Shown piece after piece: positions 43,997-53,258 of a stretch of DNA of 64,000 nucleotides (positions are counted from its first letter, which is position 1; every line of letters starts with the position of its first letter). Position numbers and translations under genes: made by a program. This DNA comes from Paenibacillus sp. FSL H8-0079. Lineage in GTDB: Bacteria > Bacillota > Bacilli > Paenibacillales > Paenibacillaceae. Under the pieces are notes generated by a model. That model saw only the letters and a list, made by a program, of their open reading frames with translations. It had not been told where the DNA came from and made no database searches. Location of the stretch: the NCBI RefSeq assembly GCF_037991315.1, contig NZ_CP150300.1, positions 2,356,001-2,420,000 on the forward strand. Direction: 5' to 3'.

Positions 43997-46033
43997 TTAT
44001 TTCATTTCAAGCAATTGTACCCCACGGGCTTCAATCTCAACGCTACCCGAAATTTCGCGATCGGTGAGCAGATCATGTGCCTTGGCTGTGCCCAGATCAT
44101 AGGATTGTGTGGAAGCGTTATGGTTCATGACGAACAGGTAGGGTTTGCCGTCTTTGGTACGTGCGCTTACTTCAACACCTTCCGGTGTCTCAAGCAAGGA
44201 CTCTACGCTCTTGGCTGTTGCAAGCTGTCCCAGCAAACCATCGAGGAAACGTTCATCCGGGTCGGATGCAACGTACCAGGCTTCACCTTCACCATAGGTG
44301 TTACGTGTTACAACAGGCATGCCTTTATAAAAATCGTCTCCATACTCCGCGATGACTTCAGCTCCTTCACTGTGCAGCAGGTCACACAGTATGCCGCAGC
44401 CATACTCTCCTTGAAGATCGCCGTAGGCTTCTTTGAGGACTATGCTGTTCTTTTGTTCAGGCAGCAGGGCATCAATCTCTTCCACCCAGATTCCGAGCAG
44501 CTTACGTAACTCTCCCGGATACCCACCTGTGGTCACGAGGTCGTTCTCATTGACAATGCCGCTGAAGAAGGTCGTCAGGAATGTTCCACCTGCTTCAACA
44601 TACTTCTCCAGTTTGGCGGCAAAACCTGGTTTAACCATGTAAAGGACAGGCGCGAGAACGATGTCGTATTTGCTAATATCCGTATCCACACTGACGATAT
44701 CTACCTGTATGTTGCGGCGGAAGAAAGCGGCGTAATATTTATGAATCTGATCTACATAATTCAGGGCAACCGTAGGTCCACTTGATTTTTCAATGGCCCA
44801 CCAGTTATCCCAGTCGAACACAATGGCTACTTTGGATTCAACAGATGCATCCAGCGTGGTGTCACCAAGGATCTGCAATTCCTTGCCCAGCTCAGCGACT
44901 TCGCGGAATACACGTGTGTTCTCGTGACCAGCATGTTCAATAACTGCACCATGATACTTCTCACAGGCACCGATGGAGCGGCGAAGCTGGAAGAACATAA
45001 TGGTATCGGCCCCATGCGCAACAGACTGGTAACTCCATAGACGCATGACGCCAGGGCGTTTCAGTGAGTTATATGGCTGCCAGTTCTGCTGACTTGGTGT
45101 TTGCTCCATCAGCATGAAAGGTTGACCATCTTTCAGTCCGCGCATAAGGTCATGGGCCATTGCCGTGAAGCTGACGGGTGTTGCGAGACCAGGATAACTG
45201 TCCCAGGAGACGATATCCATATATTTTGCCCATTTGAAATAGTCCAACTGCTTGAAGAATCCCATCAGATTGGTAGTCACGACAGAGTCGGGAATGTGTT
45301 TCTTGATTGCATCGTACTCCAACCGATAACAGTCTAGCATGCTGTCGGAGTTGAATCGGGAGTAGTCCAGAGAGATTCCCTGGAACGTGGAGTTATTGTT
45401 ACCCCAGTGTTCGCTCAGGTTGCTCGGTAGAACAATCTCGTCCCAATCGTAGAAGGTATGCCCCCAGAAATTCGTGTTCCATGCTTTGTTGACCTGTTCC
45501 AGGGTCTGATAGCGTTCTTTCAGATACACCCTGAATGCTTTCTCACAGTTGTCACAGTAACAGTCACCGCCATATTCATTGGAGATGTGCCATACGAGAA
45601 CTGCGGGGTGATCCTTGTATCGTTCAGCCAGTTTATCTGCAATCTTCTCGGAATATTTGCGATAGGTCGGGCTGTTGGGACAGGAATTATGGCGCCCACC
45701 GAATTTGCGTTTGCGTCCATCGGCATCTACACGAAGTACGTCTGGATATTTCTTCGCCATCCAAGCCGGATGGGCAGCAGTGCTCGTCGCCAGGCATATA
45801 TAGACACCATTTTCATATAGACGGTTAATTAGTTGGTCCAGTTCTTCAAAATGATAAGTAACTTCATCAGGCTGAATCAGTGCCCATGAAAATACGTTGA
45901 TTGTGGCAATATCAATGCCTGCCAATTGGAACATGCGCAGGTCTTCAAGGTGGGTTTCGTGATCCCACTGTTCCGGGTTATAATCGCCCCCGTAGAACAT
46001 TTTGGGCAGTTTGCTGCTAATCAATGTGTTCAC
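43997..46033 (-). CDS. GH42 beta-galactosidase, intracellular
   Basis: 678 residues. It hydrolyses terminal beta-linked galactose. The acid/base glutamate is E153 (HISNEYGGDC) and the nucleophile E310 (FMLMEQTPSQ). The zinc-site cysteines typical of GH42 are C118, C158, C160 and C163. N-terminal barrel, then a trimerisation-type domain and a C-terminal beta domain. No signal peptide. It is divergent from an AraC regulator with 119 bases between. Galactose from xyloglucan, galactan or arabinogalactan side chains are the likely substrates; context does not settle which. Confidence 0.94.
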   Translation of the reverse strand: MNTLISSKLPKMFYGGDYNPEQWDHETHLEDLRMFQLAGIDIATINVFSWALIQPDEVTYHFEELDQLINRLYENGVYICLATSTAAHPAWMAKKYPDVLRVDADGRKRKFGGRHNSCPNSPTYRKYSEKIADKLAERYKDHPAVLVWHISNEYGGDCYCDNCEKAFRVYLKERYQTLEQVNKAWNTNFWGHTFYDWDEIVLPSNLSEHWGNNNSTFQGISLDYSRFNSDSMLDCYRLEYDAIKKHIPDSVVTTNLMGFFKQLDYFKWAKYMDIVSWDSYPGLATPVSFTAMAHDLMRGLKDGQPFMLMEQTPSQQNWQPYNSLKRPGVMRLWSYQSVAHGADTIMFFQLRRSIGACEKYHGAVIEHAGHENTRVFREVAELGKELQILGDTTLDASVESKVAIVFDWDNWWAIEKSSGPTVALNYVDQIHKYYAAFFRRNIQVDIVSVDTDISKYDIVLAPVLYMVKPGFAAKLEKYVEAGGTFLTTFFSGIVNENDLVTTGGYPGELRKLLGIWVEEIDALLPEQKNSIVLKEAYGDLQGEYGCGILCDLLHSEGAEVIAEYGDDFYKGMPVVTRNTYGEGEAWYVASDPDERFLDGLLGQLATAKSVESLLETPEGVEVSARTKDGKPYLFVMNHNASTQSYDLGTAKAHDLLTDREISGSVEIEARGVQLLEMK

Positions 46034-46039
46034 CTCTTG

Positions 46040-46114
46040 TATAAGAATAATCCTATACTATATGATACATATGACTTTTAAAATATAATAAAAGTAATGA
46101 ACTATATAAGAATA
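46040..46114. promoter_or_regulatory. Divergent promoter region with repeated TATAAGAATA
   Basis: The 10-mer TATAAGAATA occurs at 46040-46049 and again at 46105-46114 in the same orientation, 65 bases apart, between the GH42 gene and its divergent AraC regulator. AT-rich repeats like these are candidate AraC-type binding sites. No strong -35/-10 pair was assigned. Confidence 0.4.
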
Positions 46115-46152
46115 CGGAAGTATATTTCGGCTTATATCCAAGGAGGCATCGC

Positions 46153-46986
46153 ATGTTTATCTCACCCCGACATCAACGATATTTCATGACATCACGTGAT
46201 CAGCCGCTACCCCTTTATATTGAGAGCCTTGGCTATAATGGCAATCAAGAGAAGGTGTCCAGACCTGTGGGGTATCCATGTTACCACTGGCTTCAGACCG
46301 TGAAGGGAGCGGGGGAATTCAGATTTGCCGGGTCCACGGTCATACTGGGGGAAACATCGGGTATTTTGTTGCCGCCGAATGAGCCACATGAATATGTGCG
46401 CGCTCAGGGAGAGTGGGAGACACTTTACATTACATTTGGCGGTTCGCAGTGTCCGGGAATTATGGAGTCGCTGGGTCTGGGTGAAGCGGCGTTCCATCAG
46501 TGGGAGCAGTGCAGCCCGTTCAACGATTATGGCCAGGAAGTGCTGGATTCGATCAGCAGTGATCAGGATTTGTCAGGACTCGAAGCGTCAGCGGATATAT
46601 ACCGATTTCTGATTTTGCTCAAAAAACATGGCATGACAGGCAATCGGTCTTCGATCTCACATGCCGTGGAGAGACTCGCTCCGCTCATTGCATTCATGGA
46701 ACAGCACTATGCGAATCCCGAAATTGGTCTCGAACATATGGCTACTGTGACGGGGATCTCATCCAGACATCTGAACACTTTGTTCAAACAATCTTTTGGC
46801 ATGACCGCTTATAGTTATTTCATTTTGCTTCGTATTCGCAAATCTAAGGAGATCATGACCGGCGATACTGCCCTGACAATCCGGGAAACCGCAGTTCGGG
46901 TCGGCTTTCGGGATTCAAGCCATTTTGTTGCTACCTTTCGCAGGATTGAGGGGGTGACCCCCGAACAGTTCCGTAATTTGTACTAA
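46153..46986 (+). CDS. AraC-family regulator divergent from the GH42 gene
   Basis: 277 residues; ATG 46153 follows AAGGAGG at 46140-46146. Cupin part: YPCYHWLQTVKGAGEF and GILLPPNEPHEY. C-terminal HTH: LEHMATVTGISSRHLNTLFKQ, then TIRETAVRVGFRDSSHFVATF, ending GVTPEQFRNLY. Position next to the beta-galactosidase suggests it controls that gene, probably as activator with a galactoside. Confidence 0.9.
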   Translation: MFISPRHQRYFMTSRDQPLPLYIESLGYNGNQEKVSRPVGYPCYHWLQTVKGAGEFRFAGSTVILGETSGILLPPNEPHEYVRAQGEWETLYITFGGSQCPGIMESLGLGEAAFHQWEQCSPFNDYGQEVLDSISSDQDLSGLEASADIYRFLILLKKHGMTGNRSSISHAVERLAPLIAFMEQHYANPEIGLEHMATVTGISSRHLNTLFKQSFGMTAYSYFILLRIRKSKEIMTGDTALTIRETAVRVGFRDSSHFVATFRRIEGVTPEQFRNLY

Positions 46987-47025
46987 CTTGTACTCAAATG
47001 ATTAAAAAGTGATGCCAGGAAGGTA

Positions 47026-47090
47026 TTGATGCATGGGGGTCATTGCCGTTATGATGGTATCGATTCCTGAGATTCGAAAACGTTTAAACG
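47026..47090 (+). promoter_or_regulatory. Probable promoter of the esterase operon with palindrome
   Basis: -35 TTGATG (47026-47031), 18-base spacer, -10 TATGAT (47050-47055). The palindrome CGTTTAAACG (47081-47090) lies about 30 bases downstream, a possible operator; it is not a cre. Confidence 0.5.
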
Positions 47091-47130
47091 GACACCTTGT
47101 ATCCGTTCTACCTAGAGAGGATGATTGAAG

Positions 47131-47919
47131 ATGACAACAACGATACCCTTATGGGACCATGCTGCACCGTATGCAGCCCAAGGCCATGAAGACGAAATGC
47201 CACATTTGATTCCATTTATTCAGCCCGGTTCCGAGAGCGCTGTCATTGTGTGTCCTGGTGGCGGCTATGGATTTTTGGCGGATCACGAAGGTGCTCCAAT
47301 AGCCGAGCTGTTGAACCGTGCGGGCATCAGCGCATTTGTCCTGAAATATCGCGTAGCGCCTCACCAGCATCCTGCACCGATAACAGATGGTCAGCGTGCC
47401 ATACGTTATGTTCGTGCGCATGCCGAGCAGTATGGCATCAATCCTGCCAAGATTGCCGTACTTGGTTTCTCCGCAGGCGGGCATCTTACAGCAACACTAG
47501 GAACGTTGTATGACGAGGGGCAACCGGATCATGAGGACCTCATTGAACGCCAAAGTTCACGCCCGGATCGGGTTATCCTCTGTTATCCGGTCATTACGAT
47601 GGAGTCTTATGGACATGCTGGTTCCCGTGAAAATTTGCTTGGGCCGAATGCGTCTGCTGAGCAGATCAAGGCATTCAGTGCGGAACAACAGGTGAGAGCG
47701 GATGCTCCAGAAGCGTTCATCTGGCATACTAGCGATGACCAGGCAGTACCTGTGGAGAATAGCTTGCGTTACGCACTTGCACTAGGTGCGCATGGCATTC
47801 CCTATGACTTGCACGTTTTTGAGAAAGGTTCACATGGTCTCGGATTGGCCGAAGACAACCATGCGGTTCGGGCATGGTCTGATCTATGCTTGACGTGGCT
47901 TAAAAATCAAGGCTGGTAA
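47131..47919 (+). CDS. Alpha/beta-hydrolase esterase (BD-FAE/acetyl esterase type)
   Basis: 262 residues from ATG 47131, ten bases after GAGAGG. Motifs: VCPGGGYGFLADHEG (oxyanion HGGG-like), GFSAGGHL (nucleophile serine), TSDDQAVP (acid) and EKGSHGLGL (histidine). This family includes bifunctional feruloyl/acetyl xylan esterases such as BD-FAE. No signal peptide, so it would deacetylate imported oligosaccharides. It is the first of three genes (esterase, SGNH hydrolase, SMP-30) with gaps of about 36 and 16 bases, likely one operon. Confidence 0.88.
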   Translation: MTTTIPLWDHAAPYAAQGHEDEMPHLIPFIQPGSESAVIVCPGGGYGFLADHEGAPIAELLNRAGISAFVLKYRVAPHQHPAPITDGQRAIRYVRAHAEQYGINPAKIAVLGFSAGGHLTATLGTLYDEGQPDHEDLIERQSSRPDRVILCYPVITMESYGHAGSRENLLGPNASAEQIKAFSAEQQVRADAPEAFIWHTSDDQAVPVENSLRYALALGAHGIPYDLHVFEKGSHGLGLAEDNHAVRAWSDLCLTWLKNQGW

Positions 47920-47955
47920 TCATATTAGCGCTCTTGAGCGAAGGAGAAAATGACG

Positions 47956-48618
47956 ATGAAATTGCAGAAAAATGACAAGCTTCTGTTTATCGGAGATTCG
48001 ATTACGGATTGTGGTCGGGAACATCCTGTAGGCGAGGGCAGTTCAGGTCTGGGCCATGGTTATGTTGCGCAAGTCCATGCACTGTTGCGGTCCATCTATC
48101 CGGAATTGATGTTGCGTATCCAGAATGTGGGTAATGGTGGAAATACGATCCGTGATCTGAAACAGCGCTGGGATCGTGATGTGCTGGACCTAAAACCGGA
48201 TTGGTTGACGATCATGATCGGCATTAACGATGTATGGCGTCAGTTCGACAACCCATTGTCAACAGACTCCCATGTATTTCTGGAAGAATACGAATCCACA
48301 TTGCGTGAACTGGTGGCTTCGGTTCGTCCCAATCTGAAGGGTCTGGTACTGATGTCTCCTTACTATCTTGAGGCCAATCCGGAAGACCCGATGCGGGCAA
48401 CGATGGATATTTACGGAGAAGCGGTACGCAGGGTAGCCAGCGAGTATGATGCGGTGTATGTGGATACACAGGCTGCATTTGCTCCATTTTGGGATCATTT
48501 CTATACGGCTGTGCTGACTTATGACCGGGTACATCCGGATGCAACAGGCCATATGGTACTGTCCAAAGCATTCTTGGATGCTATCGGATTTGAATGGTCA
48601 GGCGGCGTCAAATCTTAA
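47956..48618 (+). CDS. SGNH/GDSL hydrolase, probable carbohydrate acetylesterase
   Basis: About 220 residues from ATG 47956, which has better spacing from GAAGGAG than the ATG at 47950. SGNH blocks: FIGDSITDCG (serine), NVGNGGNTIRDL (glycine), IMIGINDVWRQ (asparagine) and YDRVHPDATGH (aspartate/histidine). This subfamily includes acetylxylan and rhamnogalacturonan acetylesterases. No signal peptide. It is the middle gene of the esterase operon. Confidence 0.88.
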   Translation: MKLQKNDKLLFIGDSITDCGREHPVGEGSSGLGHGYVAQVHALLRSIYPELMLRIQNVGNGGNTIRDLKQRWDRDVLDLKPDWLTIMIGINDVWRQFDNPLSTDSHVFLEEYESTLRELVASVRPNLKGLVLMSPYYLEANPEDPMRATMDIYGEAVRRVASEYDAVYVDTQAAFAPFWDHFYTAVLTYDRVHPDATGHMVLSKAFLDAIGFEWSGGVKS

Positions 48619-48633
48619 AAAGGACGTGATGGC

Positions 48634-49515
48634 ATGAGCGACGTAACTGTAGCAGTACAAACTCCGGCATTGCTGGGTGAAGGCCCAAGCTGGGATGCGG
48701 AGAACAATCGATTACTGTGGGTAGATATTGAAAGCTTCAAGTTGCATGTGTATGATCCGGTTACAGGGCAGGATCAGGCTTATGATGTCGGTGAACATGT
48801 CGGCGCGGTTGTTCCGTATCGTGGTGACGAGGTTGTGGTTGCTTTACGTAGTGGATTCCACACGTATAATCTGCTTACGGGTGAGCTGCATGCCATTGAG
48901 GACCCTGAACAAGATAAGGGTACCAATCGTTTTAATGATGGCAAATGTGATGCACAGGGGCGCTTCTGGGCAGGCACGATGAGCTTGAATAATGAGAGTG
49001 AAGCCGGATCACTGTATTGTTTGGAACAAGGACAACCTGTGCGCACGATGGTACAAGGCGTGTCTACATCCAACGGCCTGGGCTGGAGTCCGGATCGACA
49101 GACCATGTATTATATTGATACCCCGACACGTGCTATTGACCGGTTTGATTTTGATCTGGCAGCCGGTACGATACAGAATAGGACAAGCGTCATTCACATA
49201 CCCGAAGAATTCGGTTTTCCGGATGGCATGACGGTCGATGGTGAAGGAATGTTGTGGGTTGCGCACTGGGGTGGAGGAAGAGTCACACGCTGGAACCCGG
49301 ATACATCAGAACTGTTACAGCAGATCGAAATACCCGCAGATCAAGTAACATCCTGCTGTTTTGGTGGACCGGAGCTTGAAGATTTGTACATTACAACAGC
49401 ACGTACCGGGATTAAGGAAGAACGTCTGAATGAGACACCGGATGCTGGCTCACTTTTTGTCATCAGACCAGGGGTTAAAGGCCAGGAGACTCACGCGTAT
49501 GGTAGCCAGAAATAA
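48634..49515 (+). CDS. SMP-30/gluconolactonase-family protein
   Basis: 293 residues. Six-bladed propeller with the calcium ligands of this family: LLGEGPSWD (glutamate), RFNDGKCDAQGRFWAGT (asparagine), SNGLGWSPD and GFPDGMTVDGEG (aspartate). Family members hydrolyse sugar lactones. Starting 16 bases after the SGNH gene it is probably the last gene of that operon, acting on lactones of oxidised sugars. No sugar dehydrogenase is nearby, so the exact lactone is unknown. Confidence 0.88.
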   Translation: MSDVTVAVQTPALLGEGPSWDAENNRLLWVDIESFKLHVYDPVTGQDQAYDVGEHVGAVVPYRGDEVVVALRSGFHTYNLLTGELHAIEDPEQDKGTNRFNDGKCDAQGRFWAGTMSLNNESEAGSLYCLEQGQPVRTMVQGVSTSNGLGWSPDRQTMYYIDTPTRAIDRFDFDLAAGTIQNRTSVIHIPEEFGFPDGMTVDGEGMLWVAHWGGGRVTRWNPDTSELLQQIEIPADQVTSCCFGGPELEDLYITTARTGIKEERLNETPDAGSLFVIRPGVKGQETHAYGSQK

Positions 49516-49598
49516 ACGGTTGCAAGTCATGCAGTGAACTTCTGACTAGTTTTCCGGAAGAAACGATTCTACTTTTTGAGCTTTCATATGAAATGTCG

Positions 49599-49627
49599 AA
49601 AGATGCTGCTAAAACAGCATCTTTTTT
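49599..49627 (+). terminator. Intrinsic terminator
   Basis: AAGATGCTG and CAGCATCTT pair around a short loop, followed by TTTTT. It ends the esterase-SMP-30 operon. Confidence 0.88.
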
Positions 49628-49758
49628 GTTGTATAAACAAGATAAAACACTGAAAATATTTTACATAAATAGGAATTTAGACGAAGGGGTTTGGCATTTG
49701 CCATCGAATGTTATTTATTGAGAGTATTATCCATATAACGACGAAATAAGAGTTGTTT

Positions 49759-49773
49759 TGTAAGCGCTTAACA
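49759..49773 (+). promoter_or_regulatory. cre-like sequence with one inserted base
   Basis: TGTAAGCGCTTAACA differs from the palindrome TGTAAGCGCTTACA, a strong cre, by one extra A. It lies about 130 bases upstream of the GH74 start. Confidence 0.4.
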
Positions 49774-49905
49774 AAAGGGCTGAAAGGGGGTGAGATTTCT
49801 TGTAATCATGCATGCATGAATTCGTCTGACACGCCATCATCAGCACGATGAGACAGCGGGAAGACCGGAATACATTTACCAAGTTGAAGAGGAGGCTGTG
49901 TAAAA

Positions 49906-52900
49906 ATGAGAACGTTTATGGGGAAATTACGGATCATGAGTCTGACGGTTGCCGTGGTAACGGCTTCGCTAGGAGGACTCGCTGGAACCACAGCAGCGGC
50001 ACCGAGTGAGGCTTATGAGTGGAAAAATGTAGTGACTGGCGCAGGAGGCGGATTTGTACCGGGTATCATTTTCAACGAGTCGGAAAAGGATCTGATCTAT
50101 GCCCGTACCGATATTGGGGGAGCTTATCGCTGGAATGCGGCTAACGAGAGCTGGATCCCGTTAACGGATTTTGTTGGCTGGGATGATTGGAACAAAAACG
50201 GTGTAGACGCGCTGGCTACGGACCCGGTTGATCCCGATCGGGTGTACATGGCAGTTGGGACGTATACGAATTCATGGGACAAAAATAATGGCTCTATCTT
50301 GCGCTCTACAGACCGTGGAGATACATGGCAGACCACAACACTTCCGTTCAAAGTTGGCGGCAACATGCCGGGACGTTCGATGGGAGAACGTCTGACCGTG
50401 GACCCGAATGATAACAGTATCCTGTATTTCGGTGCACGAAGTGGTCATGGACTTTGGAAAAGTACCGATTACGGTGTGACCTGGAACGAAATCACAAGCT
50501 TCCCGAATCCGGGAAATTATGTGCAAGATCCTTCGAATGAATATACCAGTGACATTGTAGGTCTGGCATGGGTTACGTTAGACAAAACAACAGGTTCGGC
50601 AGGGCAGGCAACTCAGACAATCTATGTGGGTGTTGCTGATAAAGATCAAAGCGTATATCGCAGCACGAATGGTGGTCTGACTTGGTCAGCTGTTGCTGGT
50701 CAACCTACAGGTTATATTCCGCATCATGGTGTGCTTGATTCCGATGGAAGCCTTTATATCACGTATAGCGATGGTGTGGGACCCTATGATGGGGAGGAAG
50801 GTGACGTATGGAAACTGAACACATCGACAGGTGTCTGGACCAACATCAGCCCTGTGCCAAGCAGCAGCACGGATAATTATTTTGGATATGGCGGGTTGGC
50901 TGTCGATGCACAGAATCCCGGTACATTGATGGTTGCGACATTGAATTCATGGTGGCCGGATGCCACCTTGTTCCGCAGTACAGATAGTGGAGCGACGTGG
51001 ACGCGCATATGGGAATTCGACGGATATCCGAACCGGAAACTACGGTATACACAGGATATTTCGGCAGCGCCATGGCTCACATTTGGGATCACGCCTGCCC
51101 CGCCCGAACCATCTCCAAAACTGGGCTGGATGATCGGTGATCTGGAGATTGATCCATTTGATTCGGATCGCATGATGTATGGAACAGGTGCTACGATCTA
51201 TGGAACGAAGAACCTGACGGACTGGGATGATGATAAAAAAATCAATATTTCAGTGATGGCGAAGGGTGTCGAGGAGATTGCCGTACTGGATCTAATCAGC
51301 CCGCCAAGTGGTGCGCATTTGTTAAGTGGAGTGGGGGATGTTTCAGGATTCCGTCATAACAATCTAGATCAGGCTCCAGCTACCATATTTACGAGTCCGA
51401 ACTATTCTTCCACAGAAAGTCTGGATTTTGCAGAGTTAAGTCCGAATACGATGGTTCGCGTAGGTAAAGCAGATTATGCTGCTGATCCAAATGCAAAATC
51501 CATTGGTTTATCCAGTGATGGAGGTACAACGTGGTATAAAGCCAATGCAGAACCTGCTGGCACAACTGGAGGGGGAACTGTAGCCATCTCTGCGAATGGT
51601 AACCGACTGGTATGGAGCACGTCAGACAAAGGCGTACATTATTCGACTGGCGGTAATTCCTGGACGGCAAGTACGGGCATACCTGCACAGGCGAAAGTGA
51701 TTTCGGATCGTGTAAACCCTAACAAATTCTATGGATTTGCAGCGGGTAAAATCTATGTGAGTGTGAATGGTGGTGCTTCCTTCACGGCATCGCTTGCGAC
51801 TGGACTTCCGATCGAAGGAAATGCAGATCTGGATGCCGTTCCGGGTGTGGAAGGCGAACTGTGGTTTGCTGGCGGTAGTGAGGAAGAAGGTCCTTACGGA
51901 TTGTGGCATTCCACGGATTCAGGAGCGACATTCACGAAGCTTGCCAATGTAGAGGAAGCAGATAGTATCGGTTTTGGTAAAGCTGCCCCTGGTCAGAGCG
52001 TTGTCGCGTTATACACGGTTGCACAGATCGATGGAACACGTGGATTCTTCCGCTCCGATGACGGTGGGGCCAATTGGGTTCGGATCAACGATGACCAGCA
52101 TCAGTATGCTCGTGTAACCACGATTACGGGTGATCCGCGTCTGTATGGAAGAGTATATCTCGGAACGAATGGCCGCGGAATTTTGTATGCTGACCGTGTT
52201 GGAGGTAACAATGGCGGAGGAGACGGCGGGGGTACACCAGTGACCAACTCTGTGATTACACCGGTCACTGCCGAATTTGATCGCAAAGCAGACAGTCAGG
52301 TTAACATTCCAGTCACGTTAACGCTGAACGGTAATACACTTGTATCCATTCGTAATGGGAATGCAACGCTGGTTTCAGGTACAGATTACACGTTAACAGG
52401 CAATGAGGTCATATTGAGTAAAAACTATCTGGCTTCACTGCCAAATGGCGCAGCGGCACTAACCTTTCAATTCAGCGCAGGCACTCAGGCGACCTTGAAT
52501 CTGCTCATCAAAGATACGACAGCTGCATCAGCTGGAACCATACGCATTGAGATGTTTAATAGCAACATTTCGGCGACGGGCAGCTCCATCAGTCCCAAAT
52601 TCAAACTGACGAATACGGGCACTACAGCATTGAATCTGTCCGATGTGAAAATCAGATACTACTACACGATTAACGGTGATCAGCCTCAGAACTTCTTCGC
52701 TGACTGGGCGACAGCTGGCAGTGCGAATGTAACAGGCACGTTCAGTGCACTCAACCCAGTACGGACAGGTGCTGACCACGTACTTGAGATCGGCTTTACG
52801 GCTTCGGCCGGAACACTGAATGCGGGACAAAGCACGGAAATCCACACTCGCATCTCCAAGAGCAATTGGACCAACTATACACAAACCGATGATTACTCCT

Positions 52901-52986
52901 TTGCAGCTAGTCAGACTTCCTATACGGACTGGACCAAAGTTACCGGTCATATAGCGGGAAGTCTTCAGTGGGGAATCGAACCTTAA
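49906..52986 (+). CDS. Secreted xyloglucanase GH74 with X2 and CBM3 modules
   Basis: 1026 residues. Signal peptide at 1-31 (MGKLRIMSLTVAVVTASLGG, cleavage near TTAAA-APSEA). The catalytic part (to about 765) is a double seven-bladed propeller with many Asp-box-like motifs (e.g. STDRGDTW, STDSGATW, SSDGGTTW). The GH74 catalytic aspartates are D69 (YARTDIGG) and D478 (GVGDVSGF). A Gly-rich linker (768-778) leads to an X2 module (about 780-870) and a CBM3 (about 876-1026, ending SLQWGIEP), which binds cellulose. It cuts the xyloglucan backbone outside the cell. The following two-component and ABC genes probably sense and import the products. Confidence 0.95.
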   Translation: MRTFMGKLRIMSLTVAVVTASLGGLAGTTAAAPSEAYEWKNVVTGAGGGFVPGIIFNESEKDLIYARTDIGGAYRWNAANESWIPLTDFVGWDDWNKNGVDALATDPVDPDRVYMAVGTYTNSWDKNNGSILRSTDRGDTWQTTTLPFKVGGNMPGRSMGERLTVDPNDNSILYFGARSGHGLWKSTDYGVTWNEITSFPNPGNYVQDPSNEYTSDIVGLAWVTLDKTTGSAGQATQTIYVGVADKDQSVYRSTNGGLTWSAVAGQPTGYIPHHGVLDSDGSLYITYSDGVGPYDGEEGDVWKLNTSTGVWTNISPVPSSSTDNYFGYGGLAVDAQNPGTLMVATLNSWWPDATLFRSTDSGATWTRIWEFDGYPNRKLRYTQDISAAPWLTFGITPAPPEPSPKLGWMIGDLEIDPFDSDRMMYGTGATIYGTKNLTDWDDDKKINISVMAKGVEEIAVLDLISPPSGAHLLSGVGDVSGFRHNNLDQAPATIFTSPNYSSTESLDFAELSPNTMVRVGKADYAADPNAKSIGLSSDGGTTWYKANAEPAGTTGGGTVAISANGNRLVWSTSDKGVHYSTGGNSWTASTGIPAQAKVISDRVNPNKFYGFAAGKIYVSVNGGASFTASLATGLPIEGNADLDAVPGVEGELWFAGGSEEEGPYGLWHSTDSGATFTKLANVEEADSIGFGKAAPGQSVVALYTVAQIDGTRGFFRSDDGGANWVRINDDQHQYARVTTITGDPRLYGRVYLGTNGRGILYADRVGGNNGGGDGGGTPVTNSVITPVTAEFDRKADSQVNIPVTLTLNGNTLVSIRNGNATLVSGTDYTLTGNEVILSKNYLASLPNGAAALTFQFSAGTQATLNLLIKDTTAASAGTIRIEMFNSNISATGSSISPKFKLTNTGTTALNLSDVKIRYYYTINGDQPQNFFADWATAGSANVTGTFSALNPVRTGADHVLEIGFTASAGTLNAGQSTEIHTRISKSNWTNYTQTDDYSFAASQTSYTDWTKVTGHIAGSLQWGIEP

Positions 52987-53021
52987 GTGTGCGATGTAAC
53001 GAAATAAAGGGTTGAAAATAG

Positions 53022-53068
53022 GAGTCCTGATTCGCCAAATGATCGAAAGGCGATTCAGGGCTTCTTAT
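53022..53068 (+). terminator. Intrinsic terminator after GH74
   Basis: AGTCCTGATTCGCC pairs with GGCGATTCAGGGCTT (one internal mismatch), followed by CTTATTTTG. Confidence 0.75.
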
Positions 53069-53159
53069 TTTGTCGAAATATAGTGTAAACTATAGAGAGT
53101 TACCATTGCTTAAACAATCGTTTTAGGATATAAAAAGATGTACAATTAATTTAAAATTA

Positions 53160-53203
53160 ATGTAACCGCTAACACTGGAAAGTGTTTATAACCGATATAT
53201 AAT
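53160..53203 (+). promoter_or_regulatory. cre site and promoter of the two-component operon
   Basis: ATGTAACCGCTAACA (53160-53174) matches WTGNAANCGNWNNCA at every fixed position. It abuts a -35-like CTGGAA (53175-53180), with TATAAT (53198-53203) 17 bases later. CcpA bound here would block or, as in some operons, aid the polymerase. Confidence 0.7.
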
Positions 53204-53258
53204 AGATGGTATAGCCTGTACAGATATAGAGAAAAGATTAGACAAGGGGGTCGCGATC

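Larger units (their letters stand above)
49516..49905. other. 390-base intergenic region before the GH74 gene
   Basis: It contains the terminator of the esterase operon (49599-49627), a near-cre sequence (49759-49773) and a leader to the GH74 ATG with GAGGAGG ten bases upstream of it. A repeat-like ATGCATGCAT lies at 49808-49817. The -35/-10 of GH74 is not clear to me. Confidence 0.5.

Noticed and set aside
43885..44067. Small plus-strand gene at 43885
   Set aside because: No ribosome site, unlikely composition, and it runs into the GH42 gene end.
47071..47090. cre site at GAAAACGTTTAAACG
   Set aside because: Two fixed positions of the consensus fail; the palindrome CGTTTAAACG is better treated as an unknown operator.
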